Notes under the pieces: generated by a model | What the model was told of the DNA's origin: nothing | Database searches by the model: none | The model's input: the letters and a program-made list of their open reading frames with translations, nothing else | Position numbers and translations under genes: made by a program | Part shown: piece by piece, positions 1 through 13,300 of the stretch | How the letters are laid out: each line of letters begins with the position of its first letter | Numbering within the stretch: the first letter of the stretch is position 1 | Assembly (NCBI GenBank): GCA_030847615.1 | Contig: JAUMIR010000005.1 | Span: 243,512,645-243,576,644, forward strand | Reading direction: 5' to 3' | Length of the DNA stretch: 64,000 nt | Origin: Gambelia wislizenii | Lineage: Eukaryota; Chordata; Lepidosauria; Squamata; Crotaphytidae

Positions 1-884
1 TGGAAAAGCCTAATGAGTGACTGCATCTGAAAAAGTCATGGACTGATCCATCCATCCTTATTTAGTCATATGCAAATTAATGCAGATTTGCTCAATTAAT
101 CAAGAAAGCCATTAAAGCTCATTTGATTAACTGAGTAAAATTTATTTACCTGTGTGGGGGCCAGGGAGGGAGATGTGGAGCCATTCCAGGTAAGTGGTTT
201 TCTTTCTTTTTTATTCTGAAGTGCTATGGTGGTCAAATTCAAAGCTGGTGAATATGCTAAAATCTCTTGATGGAGGCAATTTAGCCATGGTTTCTCCTGT
301 CCATTCCCTGCCTGGTTCTATTGTCTGTTCTGTCCCCAGCCATCTGAAATTGATCTTACCCCCACCCCCAGCAAGCCCAGGATGAGAGAGATGACATAAT
401 ATTGTACTGTGAATTACAAGCTTATCCCAATCTTACCCATCTATTGAAGGGAATGGCTTGTACATGCTCCAGTATGATCAGGAAGAAAGCCAGTATGTGC
501 CAGAGGCAACGATGTGACAATTATCCTGTGGCTTAACAATCGCTGTATGAGCTTTTAGTTCGGGTGAATTCAAATTGTGAGTTCTTCATTATTATTGTTG
601 TATATCACATGTTTGAAACATAGGTCAGTTATTATTGATGGGAGAGTCTTCTGATCATACAAATGAAGAACTAATCAGTGCAAGAGAAGCTAGCTCATAT
701 TAAACTCATGTTCCCTGGACTTTTGGATTCCCTCCAAATGAACAGTCTGTTCCTTTGTTCTAAGGTACAACTCAGGAACTGCTAGCACAACTCTGATATT
801 TACCTTACTTGGCAGAGTATAATTTTAGCATATAGGCATTCTTACTGATCAATTAAAATGTTTACAGTATTTCCATTCATGTAT
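1..884. other. intron sequence upstream of the first visible exon
   Basis: AT-rich sequence with no coding exon or clear repeat that I can support. By gene structure it is intron of the IQSEC2-like gene, because the next exon opens in the middle of Sec7. Confidence 0.6.
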
Positions 885-1138
885 GAGAGCCAGCATCATG
901 TAGTGGTTTGAGCATTGGACTACGACTCTGGAGACCAGGGTTCAAACACCTACTTGGCCATGGAAACTGACTGAGTGACCTTGGACAAGTTACATTCTCT
1001 CAGCCTCAGAGGAAAGCAAAGGTGAACCCCCTCTGAACAAATTTTGCCAAGAAAACCCCATGATAGGGTTACCTGAGAGTTGGTGTAAGTCAGAAATGAC
1101 GTGAAGACACACAACAACAGCAACAACAACAACAACAT
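885..1138 (+). mobile_element. tRNA-derived SINE, family A, (CAA)n tail
   Basis: It starts gagagccagca, carries an A-box-like tgtagtggtttgag and a B-box-like gaccagggttcaaac, a body with ctctcagcctcagagga and ttgccaagaaaaccc, then cagaaatgacgtgaagaca and a (CAA)n tail. Related copies lie at 7521, 14546 and (minus) 33557. The tail ends about 30 bp before the splice acceptor of the 1170 exon. Confidence 0.85.
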
Positions 1139-1169
1139 ATATGTTCACTTTGTCTCCCTTCTCTTGCAG

Positions 1170-1336
1170 CCAGCGGTATTGCATGTGTAACCCAGATGTG
1201 GTCCAGCAGTTTCATAACCCAGACACCATTTTCATCTTGGCTTTCGCCATCATCCTTCTTAACACAGATATGTATAGCCCAAACATCAAGCCTGACAGGA
1301 AGATGATGCTGGAGGACTTTATTCGAAACCTGAGGG
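1170..1336 (+). CDS. IQSEC2: IQSEC2 exon: second half of Sec7 domain
   Basis: The acceptor is ctcttgcag at 1161-1169 and the donor gtgagg starts at 1337. The exon is 167 bp; its first base completes a serine codon (phase 2) and its last base is the first of a glycine codon. It encodes [18 protein letters not shown], then [15 protein letters not shown] and [11 protein letters not shown]. The LNTD block is the second conserved Sec7 motif, which with the upstream catalytic-glutamate loop forms the Arf-binding groove. A SINE ends only about 30 bp before the acceptor, so the branch point must lie in the remaining native stretch or inside the SINE. Confidence 0.93.
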
Positions 1337-4300
1337 GTGAGGTTCTTGAATGAGTCAAAGCCTAACTGTTACAAATCCTGAGTAAGGTAGGATCAGAGCT
1401 TGGGAAAGTTACTTTTGTATACTATTCCTCCCAGAATCCCCCAAACTAGGTCTGGGTTAGCTAAGGAATTCTGGGAGCTGTAATACAAAAAGTAACTTTT
1501 CCAAGCTCTGTGTACACTTCAAGCCAGGGTGCATGTATATGATATTGGGAAGTTTAAAAAGAAAAGAGAAAAAGGGGTTGCCACCTCCCCTAGGGAGAGG
1601 GGGAAAAACCCCCTATTTAGGTACATTTGAAAATGCACACTGTTTACTCACAAAATTGAAATTTATCTCTGGTCAAACAGGTTTTTCAATTTTAGTTGTG
1701 CTTTTATACCAAGGGTGAGAATCCTGGGCCCCTCTAGATATTATTGGACCATAATTCCCAGCATCCCTCACCATAGACGATGCTGGCAAGGGCTGCTGGG
1801 ACTTGTAGACCAACATCATCTGGAGGGTTGTATTATTCCCACCTATCCTAAATCACACACCACATCTTTGACCTGAGCCCCTACTGAGACAGAAGTAATG
1901 AGCATGTGTACTCATGAACGACTCTGGCTGTATCTTAATATTTTTCAAGTTTATAATAAATGATCATCTGTAAGCAGTCTATGTACATCAGGTATGAATC
2001 TTCTCTCTATCTAGTTTGTTCTGTATTTTTGTATTTCATAGGTGTGGATGATGGAGCCGATATTCCTCGAGACTTGGTGGTGGGGATTTATGAGAGGATC
2101 CAGCAAAGAGAACTTAAATCCAATGAGGATCATGTAACTTATGTCACCAAAGTGGAAAAGTCAATTGTTGGAATGAAAACGGTGAGCTTTTTATGTATCA
2201 CTATAGGGCAGGGTTTCTTAACCTAGGGTTCTGTGAGAGGTTGCTAGGGATTGTGTGACAAATGGTGATTGGGGGGAACCCTCCCCACTTTTTTGAGCTG
2301 TAGATATAATTTTTTTTTAATGCAGAAGTTCCCTGAGACCTGAAAATTATTTGAAGAGTTCCCCCAGGGTAAAAAGGTTGATAAAGGCTGCTATAGGGTG
2401 CCAGCATGATGATGGTAATGATGAAATTAATGGGGAAGGTGATAGTTTACCCGTACATCATGTGTCTACTGCAGTTGCTTTTTCGTTAGGAAGATAGGAA
2501 ACTGTCTTGTACCAGGTCAAAAAAACAACTGCAGAAGACACATGACACACGGGCATCATGCAGAAGGCACATAATGCAAGGGCATCACTATATATCCATT
2601 TAACCTACTGTTTTTCTGTTGTGATTGGGAGCGGATCTGCAGAGTCGCAGGCAGAGTGAGTGCTTTCCTGTCATCTGAGAAAAGGTCGCAGTAGTTGGAA
2701 ATGCCAGGGTGTCTTCTGTCTTCTGCATGTAGGAAATATGCTCTGCCACAGAGCTATGTTTATTCCTTGCACTTTCTTATCCTTCCACCACCACCCTGCC
2801 TCCTTTCCTTTTCTTGTGCTCTTCATTTCTGGCCACAGATACTCATGTCATCTTCCCTCTTCTTTTTCTTTTGTTTTCCTCTGACCCATGTCTCTGTCTT
2901 TAATCTCAGTTGAGATTGATTTAATCCCAATTATTATTTTACCTCTGCTTGGAAAATGCTCTTGAGTTGAGGCTTTTGATTTCCTTGGCACCAGTAGTTT
3001 TTGGCTGCCTTATAACTTGGAAACTTTGGCTTAGATCCTATTTAGCACACTGCTGGAGCATATTACTCAGCCAGTGTACTTATGCTAGAGGATGAAACCT
3101 GTGCCTGTTCTCATGTTTGCCATGCAAGCTGGATGTGTCCTGGGCATGCTCCTACAGCCAATTAATGACTGTCAGGAGGCAGAGATGTGCCTGGGTACCT
3201 TCCAGCAGCTGGGGGGAATCCATTGCATAAGAAGATAATGGATACCTTCTTGTTCAACATTTTTAATAGCACTTACATTGGCATCATCTCTGAATATGGC
3301 AGCACAAGTGACCAAAAGGATAATGGCCATAATCTGTAGGAAGGCATGTTAGATAGAGAAGTTTCTCAAAGCTCATGAAGATCACATTAGCAAATTACTA
3401 CCTTAGCCCTCACCCCATTGGAATTAGAATCATAGAATCATAGAATTGCAGAGTTCGAAGAGACCACGAGGGCCATCCAGTCCCAACCCCCCTGCCACAC
3501 AGGAAATCTTGATCAAAGCATCCCCGACAGATGGCCATCCAGCCTCTGTTTAAAGACCTCCAAGGAAGGAGACCCCACCACGCTCTGAGGGAGTGTGTTC
3601 CACTGCCGAACAGCTCTTACTGTCAAAAAGTTCCTCCTCATGTTGAGGTGGAATCTCTGTTCCTGGAGCTTGCACCCATTGCTCCGTGTTCCAGTCTCTG
3701 GAGCAGCAGAAAACAAGCCTGCTCCATCCTCAGCGTGACATCCCTTCAAATACTTAAACAGGGCTATCATATCGCCTCTAAACCGTCTTTTTTCCAGGCT
3801 AAACATACCCAGCTCCCTAAGTCTCTCCTCATAAGGCATCGTTTCCAGACCTTTCACCATTTTAGTTGCCCTTCTCTGGACACGCTCCAATTTGTCAATA
3901 TCCTTTCTGAATTGTGGTGCCCAGAACTGGACACAGTATTCTAAGTGAGGTCTGACCAAGGCAGAATAGAGTGGCACTATTACTTCCCTTGATCTAGACA
4001 CTATACTTCTATTGATACAGCCCAAAATTGCATTGGCCTTTTTAGCTGCCGCATCACACTGTTGGCTCATGTTCAACTTGTGGTCTACTAGGACTCCTAG
4101 ATCCCTTTCGCAAGTAGTCTCATTCAGCCAGGTCTCTCCCATCCTATATTTATGCATTTCATTTTTCCGCCCTAAATGCAGTACTTTACATTTCTCCGTA
4201 TTGAATTTCATTTTGTTAGCTTTGGCCCAGCTCTCCAGTCTATCCAGGTCATTCTGAATTTTGATCCTGTCCTCTAGGGTATTAGCTACTCCTCCTAATT

Positions 4301-7300
4301 TGGTGTCATCTGCAAATTTGATAAGTATGCCCCTAATTCCCTCATCTAAGTCATTGATAAAGATGTTGAATAGCACTGGGCCCAGGACAGAACCCTGTGG
4401 CACCCCACTGGTCACATCTTTCCAAGACGAAGAGGAGCCACTGCTGAGCACCCTTTGGGTTCGGCCGGTCAACCAATTACAAATCCATTGAACAGTTAAC
4501 TTGTCTAGCCCACATTCTACAAGCTTGTTTGCAAGAATGTCATGGGGAACCTTGTCAAAGGCCTTACTGAAATCAAGGTATGCAATGTCCACAGCATTCC
4601 CTTCATCTACCAAGCTGGTAACTTTATCAAAAAAAGAGATCAGATTAGTCTGGCATGACTTGTTTCTCTGAAACCCATGTTGACTTTTTGTGATTATGGC
4701 ATTGCCTTCTAAATGTTCACAGACTCTCTGTTTAATGATCTGTTCTAGAATCTTCCCTGGTATTGATGTCAAGCATTAATCCCTAGTACTTGACTCCATT
4801 TGCACATCTTTGTTTGCATCTCTCTTCCCCACTCTCCTTTCCTTGCTCTGCTATTTGCCTTCCATCAAAATTCAGACTGTGACCTCCTTGGAGCAGGGGC
4901 CTATTGTTTGTTGGCTTGCCTGCTTATTTTACTTACATTACTCTGGAAAAAGGCATGCATTGTGATGATGCTATGAGGATCACTTCTTCTAATAGTAAAG
5001 TCAGATGATGAGTGCTGACAGGATAGGAGCCAAAATAGGGTCACTGACAAACAAGAAGCATCCTTGGCAGAACCTGAAGATTTACAGAAGCACACCCCCA
5101 TCCTCATTCCTCCCTCCCAAGGAGCCCACACAGAAGAGCCCAGTTGAACTGTACGCGTAGCTATAGAATGTATTTCAGTGTCTTTGCAGGGTGGGGGTGG
5201 GGCTGAAAAACATGGGCGAAGCAGTGCAGTAGAATGGCCTATTTGGATAGAATAACTGCTTGGAACCCTGAACAGGAATACTTCTGAATACTTCAGGCAT
5301 CAGAATATGCTGCAGCGTTTTTTTGTAGGTCCCAATTGTAGTCATAAGAATTAATATTCTTCTCAATCTCTATATATTTCTCTGCTGTCACAAAAGTTTA
5401 AAACTTGCTCCCCCCACCCCACTTAGCTAATTTTGCATAAGAAGCCATGTTCTCTTATTGTGTCTGTGCAGGTTTCTAGGCCTTCCATTCCCATTAGGTA
5501 GGGTGGGTTGCAGAAGAAGAGGTAAAGCCCTGAAGTGAATGGATCCTGCCTGCATTAACCGTGAGAAAGTGATCACTACACTAATTGCCATGGCCACTTT
5601 TACTCTGGTGAAACAGAACACCTGCTCTTGTCGACAGGTTGCAGATTGGGTGGATAAAGCAGCCACAAGGCAATACCATCTCATGGAGTGACAAAAATGC
5701 AGTTGTTTAGGGATAGTAGATAAAGAAGGGGAGCTGTTCCCACTCAGCCTCTGTCTTCCAGGTCCTGTCAGTGCCACATCGTCGGTTGGTCTGTTGCAGC
5801 CGCCTTTATGAAGTGACAGATGTGAACAAAGTGCAGAAACAAGCTGCTCACCAGAGGGAGGTTTTCCTCTTTAATGATCTGTTGGTGGTAAGTGGCTGAT
5901 GGCCTCAAGAATCACAGCATTGTAAAAGACTGAAAGCCAGCACTCAGAAAAAAGCACACGTGTTATCTTTCCTTGCATTGTACTAGGTTGGATTTCACAC
6001 AGATAAATTGTCCCATACTTAGAAAGTCTCCTGTACACTGAAAAGCACCTCAGTGAGAAGGCTGTACCTAGACACTTTTTCTCTCTGTCATACTAGTGTC
6101 TCATGGGCTGGAACTTTTTTTTACAGCATCTTCCATGTACATTCCAAGCTGGCATATTCCAGGGGAGGTTTACCACATGCTGCAACTTTTCCTTCTCCTT
6201 CCTTTTGAATGCATAGGGCCATCTAGTATCTTTTTCCATCATTACTTCTGTGCTCCGCCCCAACAATAAAATAATAAAAGAAGTAATAATAGGAAAAAAG
6301 TACAATATTGCACCAACAGAAATATGACCACGTAGTTATACATAGGCAGAACACAACAACAAATTTATTACAATTTATCAAATGTCTTCTGTAACAACAG
6401 GATCTTTATATGCCATTTAGACCTACTTAGTGAAGGAATTAAGTGACACTCCTTCAGAAAGGAGTTCCAGAGATTAGGTCCAGGATAGGCAATTTGGTAC
6501 TTTTGGAAGGGCTAGTAGCTAGCACTCTTCTGGGGCCACATACTCCTCCTAAAGCTGCACTGCTGTTGAAATACAGCAACAACCACTGTAACCCCATGGG
6601 GCAGGAAGGTCTCTGAGCATCCTTTTGCCCTATAGAGCTCTGTGAGACTATGAGTCAAAGCATCTCACAGGATTCTGTCACTAAAGTGACACAGCACAGC
6701 ACTTTCAGCTGTGGGGGATGCAGAAAGTGAGGCTGAGGGCTGCATGCAGCCTAAAGACCATGTGTTGTTTACAGTTGGCTGAGGTCCTATGACTAAGAAG
6801 GCCCTGTTACTTGTAGCTCACCAAACAGTAAGGAAATCTGAAACAAAGGGTTGTTTACACTGGCTGTAACAATCGATGTTCTGGACAGAGGATTCCAGCC
6901 CCAGGCCCACGGCAATGCCCCCCCCCAGTTACCTGCTCTTCCTTTGTGGCAACAGAGGGGTGTCCTCACACCCAGGACTGAGGCAGAAACTGGTGCTACT
7001 TGTCCCTGCACCGGTTGTGCCTTCTGAGGCCAAGAATGACGTGCCCAGCCATGCTTACATGGCTGGGCACCTCGTGGTGACCTCAGCAGATGTGATGCTC
7101 ACCTGGCTGGGAAATGGCTGTGCCAAGCACTGCACAGGCAGCACGTGTGAACACCGCTGCCCTGTTGTAGTAATGGAACTCACCATTTTCCCCAGAAGAA
7201 CCAGAGCAAACAGTGAGTTTTTAAAACCTGTTTCTGCTCTGTTTTAAGGGGTGAGAAAGTAATCACTACACTTGTCAGAACTGCCTAGACATCACCTGGG

Positions 7301-10300
7301 CAGTTTGGACTAGGACCAGTACAGAATCCCTGTGTCATCCGGACTTTTGGGTACAGGTATTGGTGGGCAGGAGACATTTCATTTGGCACAAAGTTTCCAA
7401 AGTTGGTCTCAGTGGGTGGATAGGTTCATATGAGAGAAAGTGATAGTAAAGAATTTTCATTGTTTTGAACTTCTCACTGAAAATTGCCCATTTTGTATCT
7501 CCTAAGACTCATTGCATGATAGAGCCAGTGTGGTATAGTGGTTTAGTAGTTTGAATGTTGGACTAGGATTCTGGAAAACCAGGGTTCAAATCCCTTCTTG
7601 GCCATGGAAGCTCACTAGGCAAGTCACCTAGGCAAGTCACCCTCTTTTCTCCTCAGAGGATGGCTATGGCAATCCCCCTCCAAATAAAATCTTACCAAGA
7701 AAACTCACAATAGGTTTGCCTTACAGTCACCATCAGTCAGAAATGACTTGAAGGCTCAAAATAACAAGATTCATTGCAAGATAAAATGCTCCTTTCCTTA
7801 GAAATTTGCTTTAGTCATTGGAGGAAATGTGTATAAAATATGTAGTTTAGGAAAAATGCATAAACAAAAGTATATGTTAAAGAAAATGCATATGAATTTC
7901 TAGGTGGGAAGAAAATGTGAAGTCTCATAAATTGATACAAACAAGGATAGGATAGGAATGCAGGTTAGATTCACAGAAACAACAAAACTGAGATTGGGAG
8001 TTTTTTACATTCCTAGAAAGAAAACGTTGGTCCTTGAAGTATTTGTCCCCTCAGGTCATTCAGATTTTTAAAATTTAAAACCAGTACTTTGCATTAGCTC
8101 AGAAACCAATTGGGATCCAAAGAAGTAAACTTTGGAGTTACACACTCCATGTGATATGCCCCACTTAGTTGTACACTTAATACATTTCCAGCAGCAGTCT
8201 GAAGCAGCTGCATATCTGAACACTGTTCAAAGGCAGCAGTACAAAGAGCAACTTGCAGCAGTCTCATCTTCATGTTACTAAGGCAGAAGTGAGTGATTGT
8301 GGCCAGAAGTGGGAAATCCATAACCCCACATCTTTCCATTGGAAATGCAGCCTTAAGGATTTTTAAAAAGACTAAGGTGATGAGTTTTTGTTGCTTGGAG
8401 CCTGGCCTCAGTTTGACATGAGAACCTAGTGCTGAATTTAAACAGATAATGGAATATTACATTGTTTATAATATTCTTTGCTTGCTGAAGCAGTCTAGCA
8501 ATCCCAAGCCTGTGTTGGTGTGGGAAATGATTAAGGCATGAACCATTATGGCCAGATCCACTCTCCTGAGCACCTGGCTCACCAGCTGAAGCTGGGCAAA
8601 GTCACTCCAGGCCCCAGCAGGCATCCAGCTTTCCAAAAGCAGCTCCAGATCCAGGAGCACCCCCAAGCTACAAGCCTGAACTCTTAGAGGGAGTTCAACC
8701 CCAGACAGACAGACAGTGACCTCAACCGCAGGTCACCTTTCCTACTGACAAACAGTGCTTTCATCTTATGTGGCTTGATCCTCAACTTATTCATCCTTAC
8801 CCAGTCTTTCACTGCATCCAAACAGTGATTCAGAACTTGTGTGAAAGAGAGATGAAGCTGGGTATCATCAGCATATTGATGACCCCTGAGCCTAAAACTC
8901 CCATTCATTCATTTAGTTGTTGAATGGTAGGTCCTATGGCAGAGGAAAAGGGGCCATGGTGGTGCTGCAGTGAAAGAAGAGAAAACAACAAAAGCCACTC
9001 CACTGAAAGCTGGCAAGGTAGCTTCATCACATGATGGAGCCAGCTTTTGCTGATGTTCCTCCACCACCACTATAACTTGGTTGAGAAAGGATTTATGCCA
9101 ACATAAATGAGATTTCCACTTGTGTAAATCACTAACAGGATTCTGGCCTATGGCAGGAGGAGCTAATCAGCTGGATGAAGAATTTTGTGGATCATATCTG
9201 ACATGAGGGTCAGAGTGCCTCACATCTGCATGTAGGAACAGGGAGGACTGGGGTTGTTGCTGTAAGTCAATCCAAGAAAAAACACGTGACAGATATGCCA
9301 CAAGGTTACATTATCAAGTATTGGCAGGGCTCTGCTGCTGCCAATTTTTTAAAAAATAAACAGTTTCCCATGGTACACACATGCAATATTTAATATTTTA
9401 AAAAAGAAAAAGAAAAAAAGAAAGTATAAGGTCGCCGTTTGATTGACTTACTGGACCCTCACTTATCTGAAAATCCAACATGGCGGCAGCAGCTGCTTTC
9501 CCTGTTTGCTAGCCCCGCCCCATGCTTGTCCAGTCAATCAGATTGCACTGCCTGTATCTGCACAATGCGACTGTCCAAACGATCGCACATTTACATGTCA
9601 TATGGAGCTTTTTAGAAAAAACAGATGAAGACGGTGGATTTGGCTGCTCCCTTTCCTAATGATACGTATTTGTACGAATGTCCGTATGAATGGATTGCCT
9701 TCCATTCGCATCCTGTTCGTATCATTTTCACTGCTTAGATAGGCCGTTAGAGTTGGAAGAGGCTGCCAGGGCCATCTAGTTGAACATCTTGTCATACAGG
9801 AATACACAAGTACGCCACTCCTGAAAGATGCCCATCCAATGTCCTTATCATAAAAGAATAAGTATTTATTTTGGCCTCACTCTTTCCAAGAATGTTTTGC
9901 TCATGCTTTTGACTTTACTTCTTCCTTTCCTCTGTATGCTTTAACAGATCCTCAAGCTTTGCCCCAAGAAGAAAAGCTCCTCCACTTACACATTTTGCAA
10001 GTCAGTCGGTCTGTTAGGAATGCAGTTCCATCTCTTTGAGAATGAATGTAAGTCTGTCACAGTCTTGGTCACTTGCCAGAGGATGAGATCCACGGTGTGG
10101 GTTTTTCTGCAATATAAACCTTGTAGGATGTAGTTGGAGGATGTAATTAGTGCTAATTGGAGGACATAATTACTGCTAATGTAATTAGTAAAACTGCATG
10201 GGAAGCATATCTTAAAGCAGTTTAGACTGTTTATCCATCAAGATTAGCTTTGTCTACTCTGACTGGTAGCTACTCTCTGGGATCTTCAGTCCAGATCTTC

Positions 10301-13300
10301 CCTATGATTTGCTATCTGACCTTTTAACTGGGGATGCCAAGGATTGAACCCAGATCCTTCTGCATTCAAAGCATGTGCTCTATCATTGATCTACAGACCT
10401 TTCCCAGATTGCTTCAGTTTTACATGAAACCTAGTGCCGCTCTCTTCTGCCTTGGTCAGACCTAGCTAACATACATTGGAAACTGTTTAATGCAGTGTAG
10501 ATGTGTAAATAGCTGTTGCTTAAAAACAATTTGTAAGCCGCTCTGATAGCCTTGTGGCTGAAGAGCGGGGTATAAATAAATAAATAAATAAATAAATAAA
10601 AATAGAATACTGTGTCCAGTTCTGGGCACCACAATTCAAAAACGATATTGACAAATTGGAGTGTGTCCAGAGAAGGGTGACTAAAATGGTGAAAGGTCTG
10701 GAAACGATGCCTTATGAAGAGAGACTTAGGGAGCTGGGTATGTTTAGCCTGGAAAAAAGACGGTTAAGAGGTGATATGATAGCCCTGTTTAAGTATTTGA
10801 AGGGGTGTCACGTTGAGGATGGAGCAAGCTTGTTTTCTGCTGCTCCAGAGATTGGAACACGGAGCAATGGATGCAAGCTCCAGGAACAGAGATTCCACCT
10901 CAACATTAGGAGAAACTTTTTGGCAGTAAGAGCTGTTCGGCAGTGGAACACACTCCCTCGGAGTGTGGTGGGGTCTCCTTCCTTGGAGGTCTTTAAACAG
11001 AGGCTGGATTGCCATCTGTCAGGGATGCTTTGATCGTAATTTCCTGCATGGCAGGGGGTTGGACTGGATGGCCCTTGTGGTCTCTTCCAACTCTGCAATT
11101 CTATGATTCTACCTCACAAATTGCATTTCACATCCCCTCTCCCTCTTTTTCCTAGACTATCCCCACGGCATCACCTTGGTGACTCCAGTTTCAGGCTCAG
11201 AGAAGAAACAGGTACTCCATTTCTGTGCTCTGGGTGCAGAGGAAATGCAGAAATTTGTGGAAGACCTAAAAGAGTCAATAGCAGAGGTGATGGAGTTAGA
11301 GCAGATTCGAATTGAATGTAAGGCTCCCAGCGTGGTCCAGACTCCATGCAGTCATTCTGTCTGTATGTACATATGTCTGTGTCTTGTGTATTTTTGTGTC
11401 TGTTGTTCACAGGGTGCCATTTCTTCTTTCAGGAAAAGGGCAGGGGGCAAGATTTCCAGCAAGGTTTAAAGGTCCTCTCTTTAAAAAAAGGAATAGGCAA
11501 GTGCCTACGCTCTGGTGGCAGCAAACACCTTCCACCAGACCTGGCAGGGCACATCTTTCCTCAGATCATCTCCTAGATATTATAATTTAAAAAAAAATCA
11601 TATAGCCCCTATATATTCCAACATTTGGGAGCCTCCAGGGCCTCTTTTAGGCCTAAGAGGCTTTTTATTTTTTGGACCAGGAAGGGAATGGAAGTAATTT
11701 CCAATTCAGGAAAAGCTCTCCCACCTAAATAACCTGGGGGGGGAGGGAAACTTGGTGGAATTGCCCCTCACAGCTACTAGAGACTGTGGTGGTGGTGGTA
11801 GTGGTGGTGATAGGGTCAGGGTATGGAGGGCCACATGCAGCACATAGTTCTCCCTTTGCAAACTCCTGTTTAGATATTCAATATTAAATTGCCAAAACGG
11901 TTCTGTTATATAAAGAGTATTTTTGTGACCTAAAAAATAAGTTTATGCTTTAAGATAAATCTTCCCCTTTAAAACACCCCCCCCTACACACACATGGACT
12001 CCCATGCCTCTGGCATGTACAACTAGCTTATGGCCCCCTTTAATTGTTAACTGCAGTAACTATCACTGCACAGAGCAAAGGTGGGAAGCCCTTCAGAAGT
12101 TAATGAACTGCTGTTTCCACTATCCATCACCATGCTCACAGTGGCAGATTGTAATTAGAGTTCAGCATTTGGAAAGCTGTAGATTTCTCACTCCTGGTTA
12201 GAACCAGTGAGCCGGCCAGAGACACATATATTCCTAAGGAATAACCATGCGTGGTCTGAACTACCATGCCTCCAGCCCTAGGTGTGGTCCCTGGCCGTAG
12301 GACTGGGTGGGTGGGTATCTATATCTCCTCTGAGTGATATATAACAGTGGATATAGACAGTGGATGATATTTTGTGTGCATCTCATACAGTATGCTTAAG
12401 AGCATATGTGCTCTCAATTTGCCTGCTAAATTTCTTGTTTGTCTAGATGCAGAAACCCCTGCAGGATTCCCTCTACCTCAGGAATGAGGAAAGTGTGACA
12501 CTTCAGATGTTGTTGGACTGCAGTTCCCAGCATTCCCCACTATTGACCATGCTGGCTAGCACTGATGGAAGTTTCAGTCCAACAACATCTGATGGTTCAT
12601 ACTTTGCCCACCCCTGCACTGCATACTAGCATTGATCTGTACCTCTTGTTAGATCCTTCCCCCCTTGAGAACTTTTCCCAAGCAAGCTCCCCATATTTCC
12701 AGATGACCAGTGGAAAGAACACTTTGCTTATGGCTACAGCTGTCTACAGAGGCACTAGTTACAAATAATTGTAAAATTAGTCTCCATAGGACTACAGATG
12801 AGTATTTGGGTCGTAATTCAAGAAAGTAGTGTTTCTGTGTCTGGTTATTCCATGCCTTTAGTTTTGATTAGTAGGCACAAGAGCCCATTCTTGTAGTAAA
12901 GCAAACGTATGTGCACATGCTTACTGTGAGTTATCTATACAGCTGCAGAATTTGTATTTCCCTGGCAAATGTTGATATTTTTCAAAGCACAGCATAGTCA
13001 CAGTCTTATTGAGTGTGTGTGTGCATGTAACACATGTTACATGCACACAATACACATCCTTTACTATTTCTCTTCCTGTCTCCTGTGCTTCCTTCTGTCT
13101 CTTAGGCCTTCCTTCCATATCCTTTTTTGTTTCTTTCTTTGTTTGTCTCTTATTGCTGTACTTTCTTTTCATCTCTCCAATCACTTTAAAATCTCTCTCT
13201 CTCCCTTTGTCTTAGGGGAGCTGGAGAAGCAACACGGAGCAAAGAATATTGCATTAAAGACTAATGGAGCTCAAATGGAAATGCAGTCCAAGCAAGGATC

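Noticed and set aside
885..960. tRNA gene
   Set aside because: A- and B-box-like words are present but no cloverleaf can be drawn and the sequence continues as a SINE with (CAA)n tail.
4873..4900. old LINE or SINE tail agactgtgacctccttggag
   Set aside because: Too short and diverged to assign to a family.
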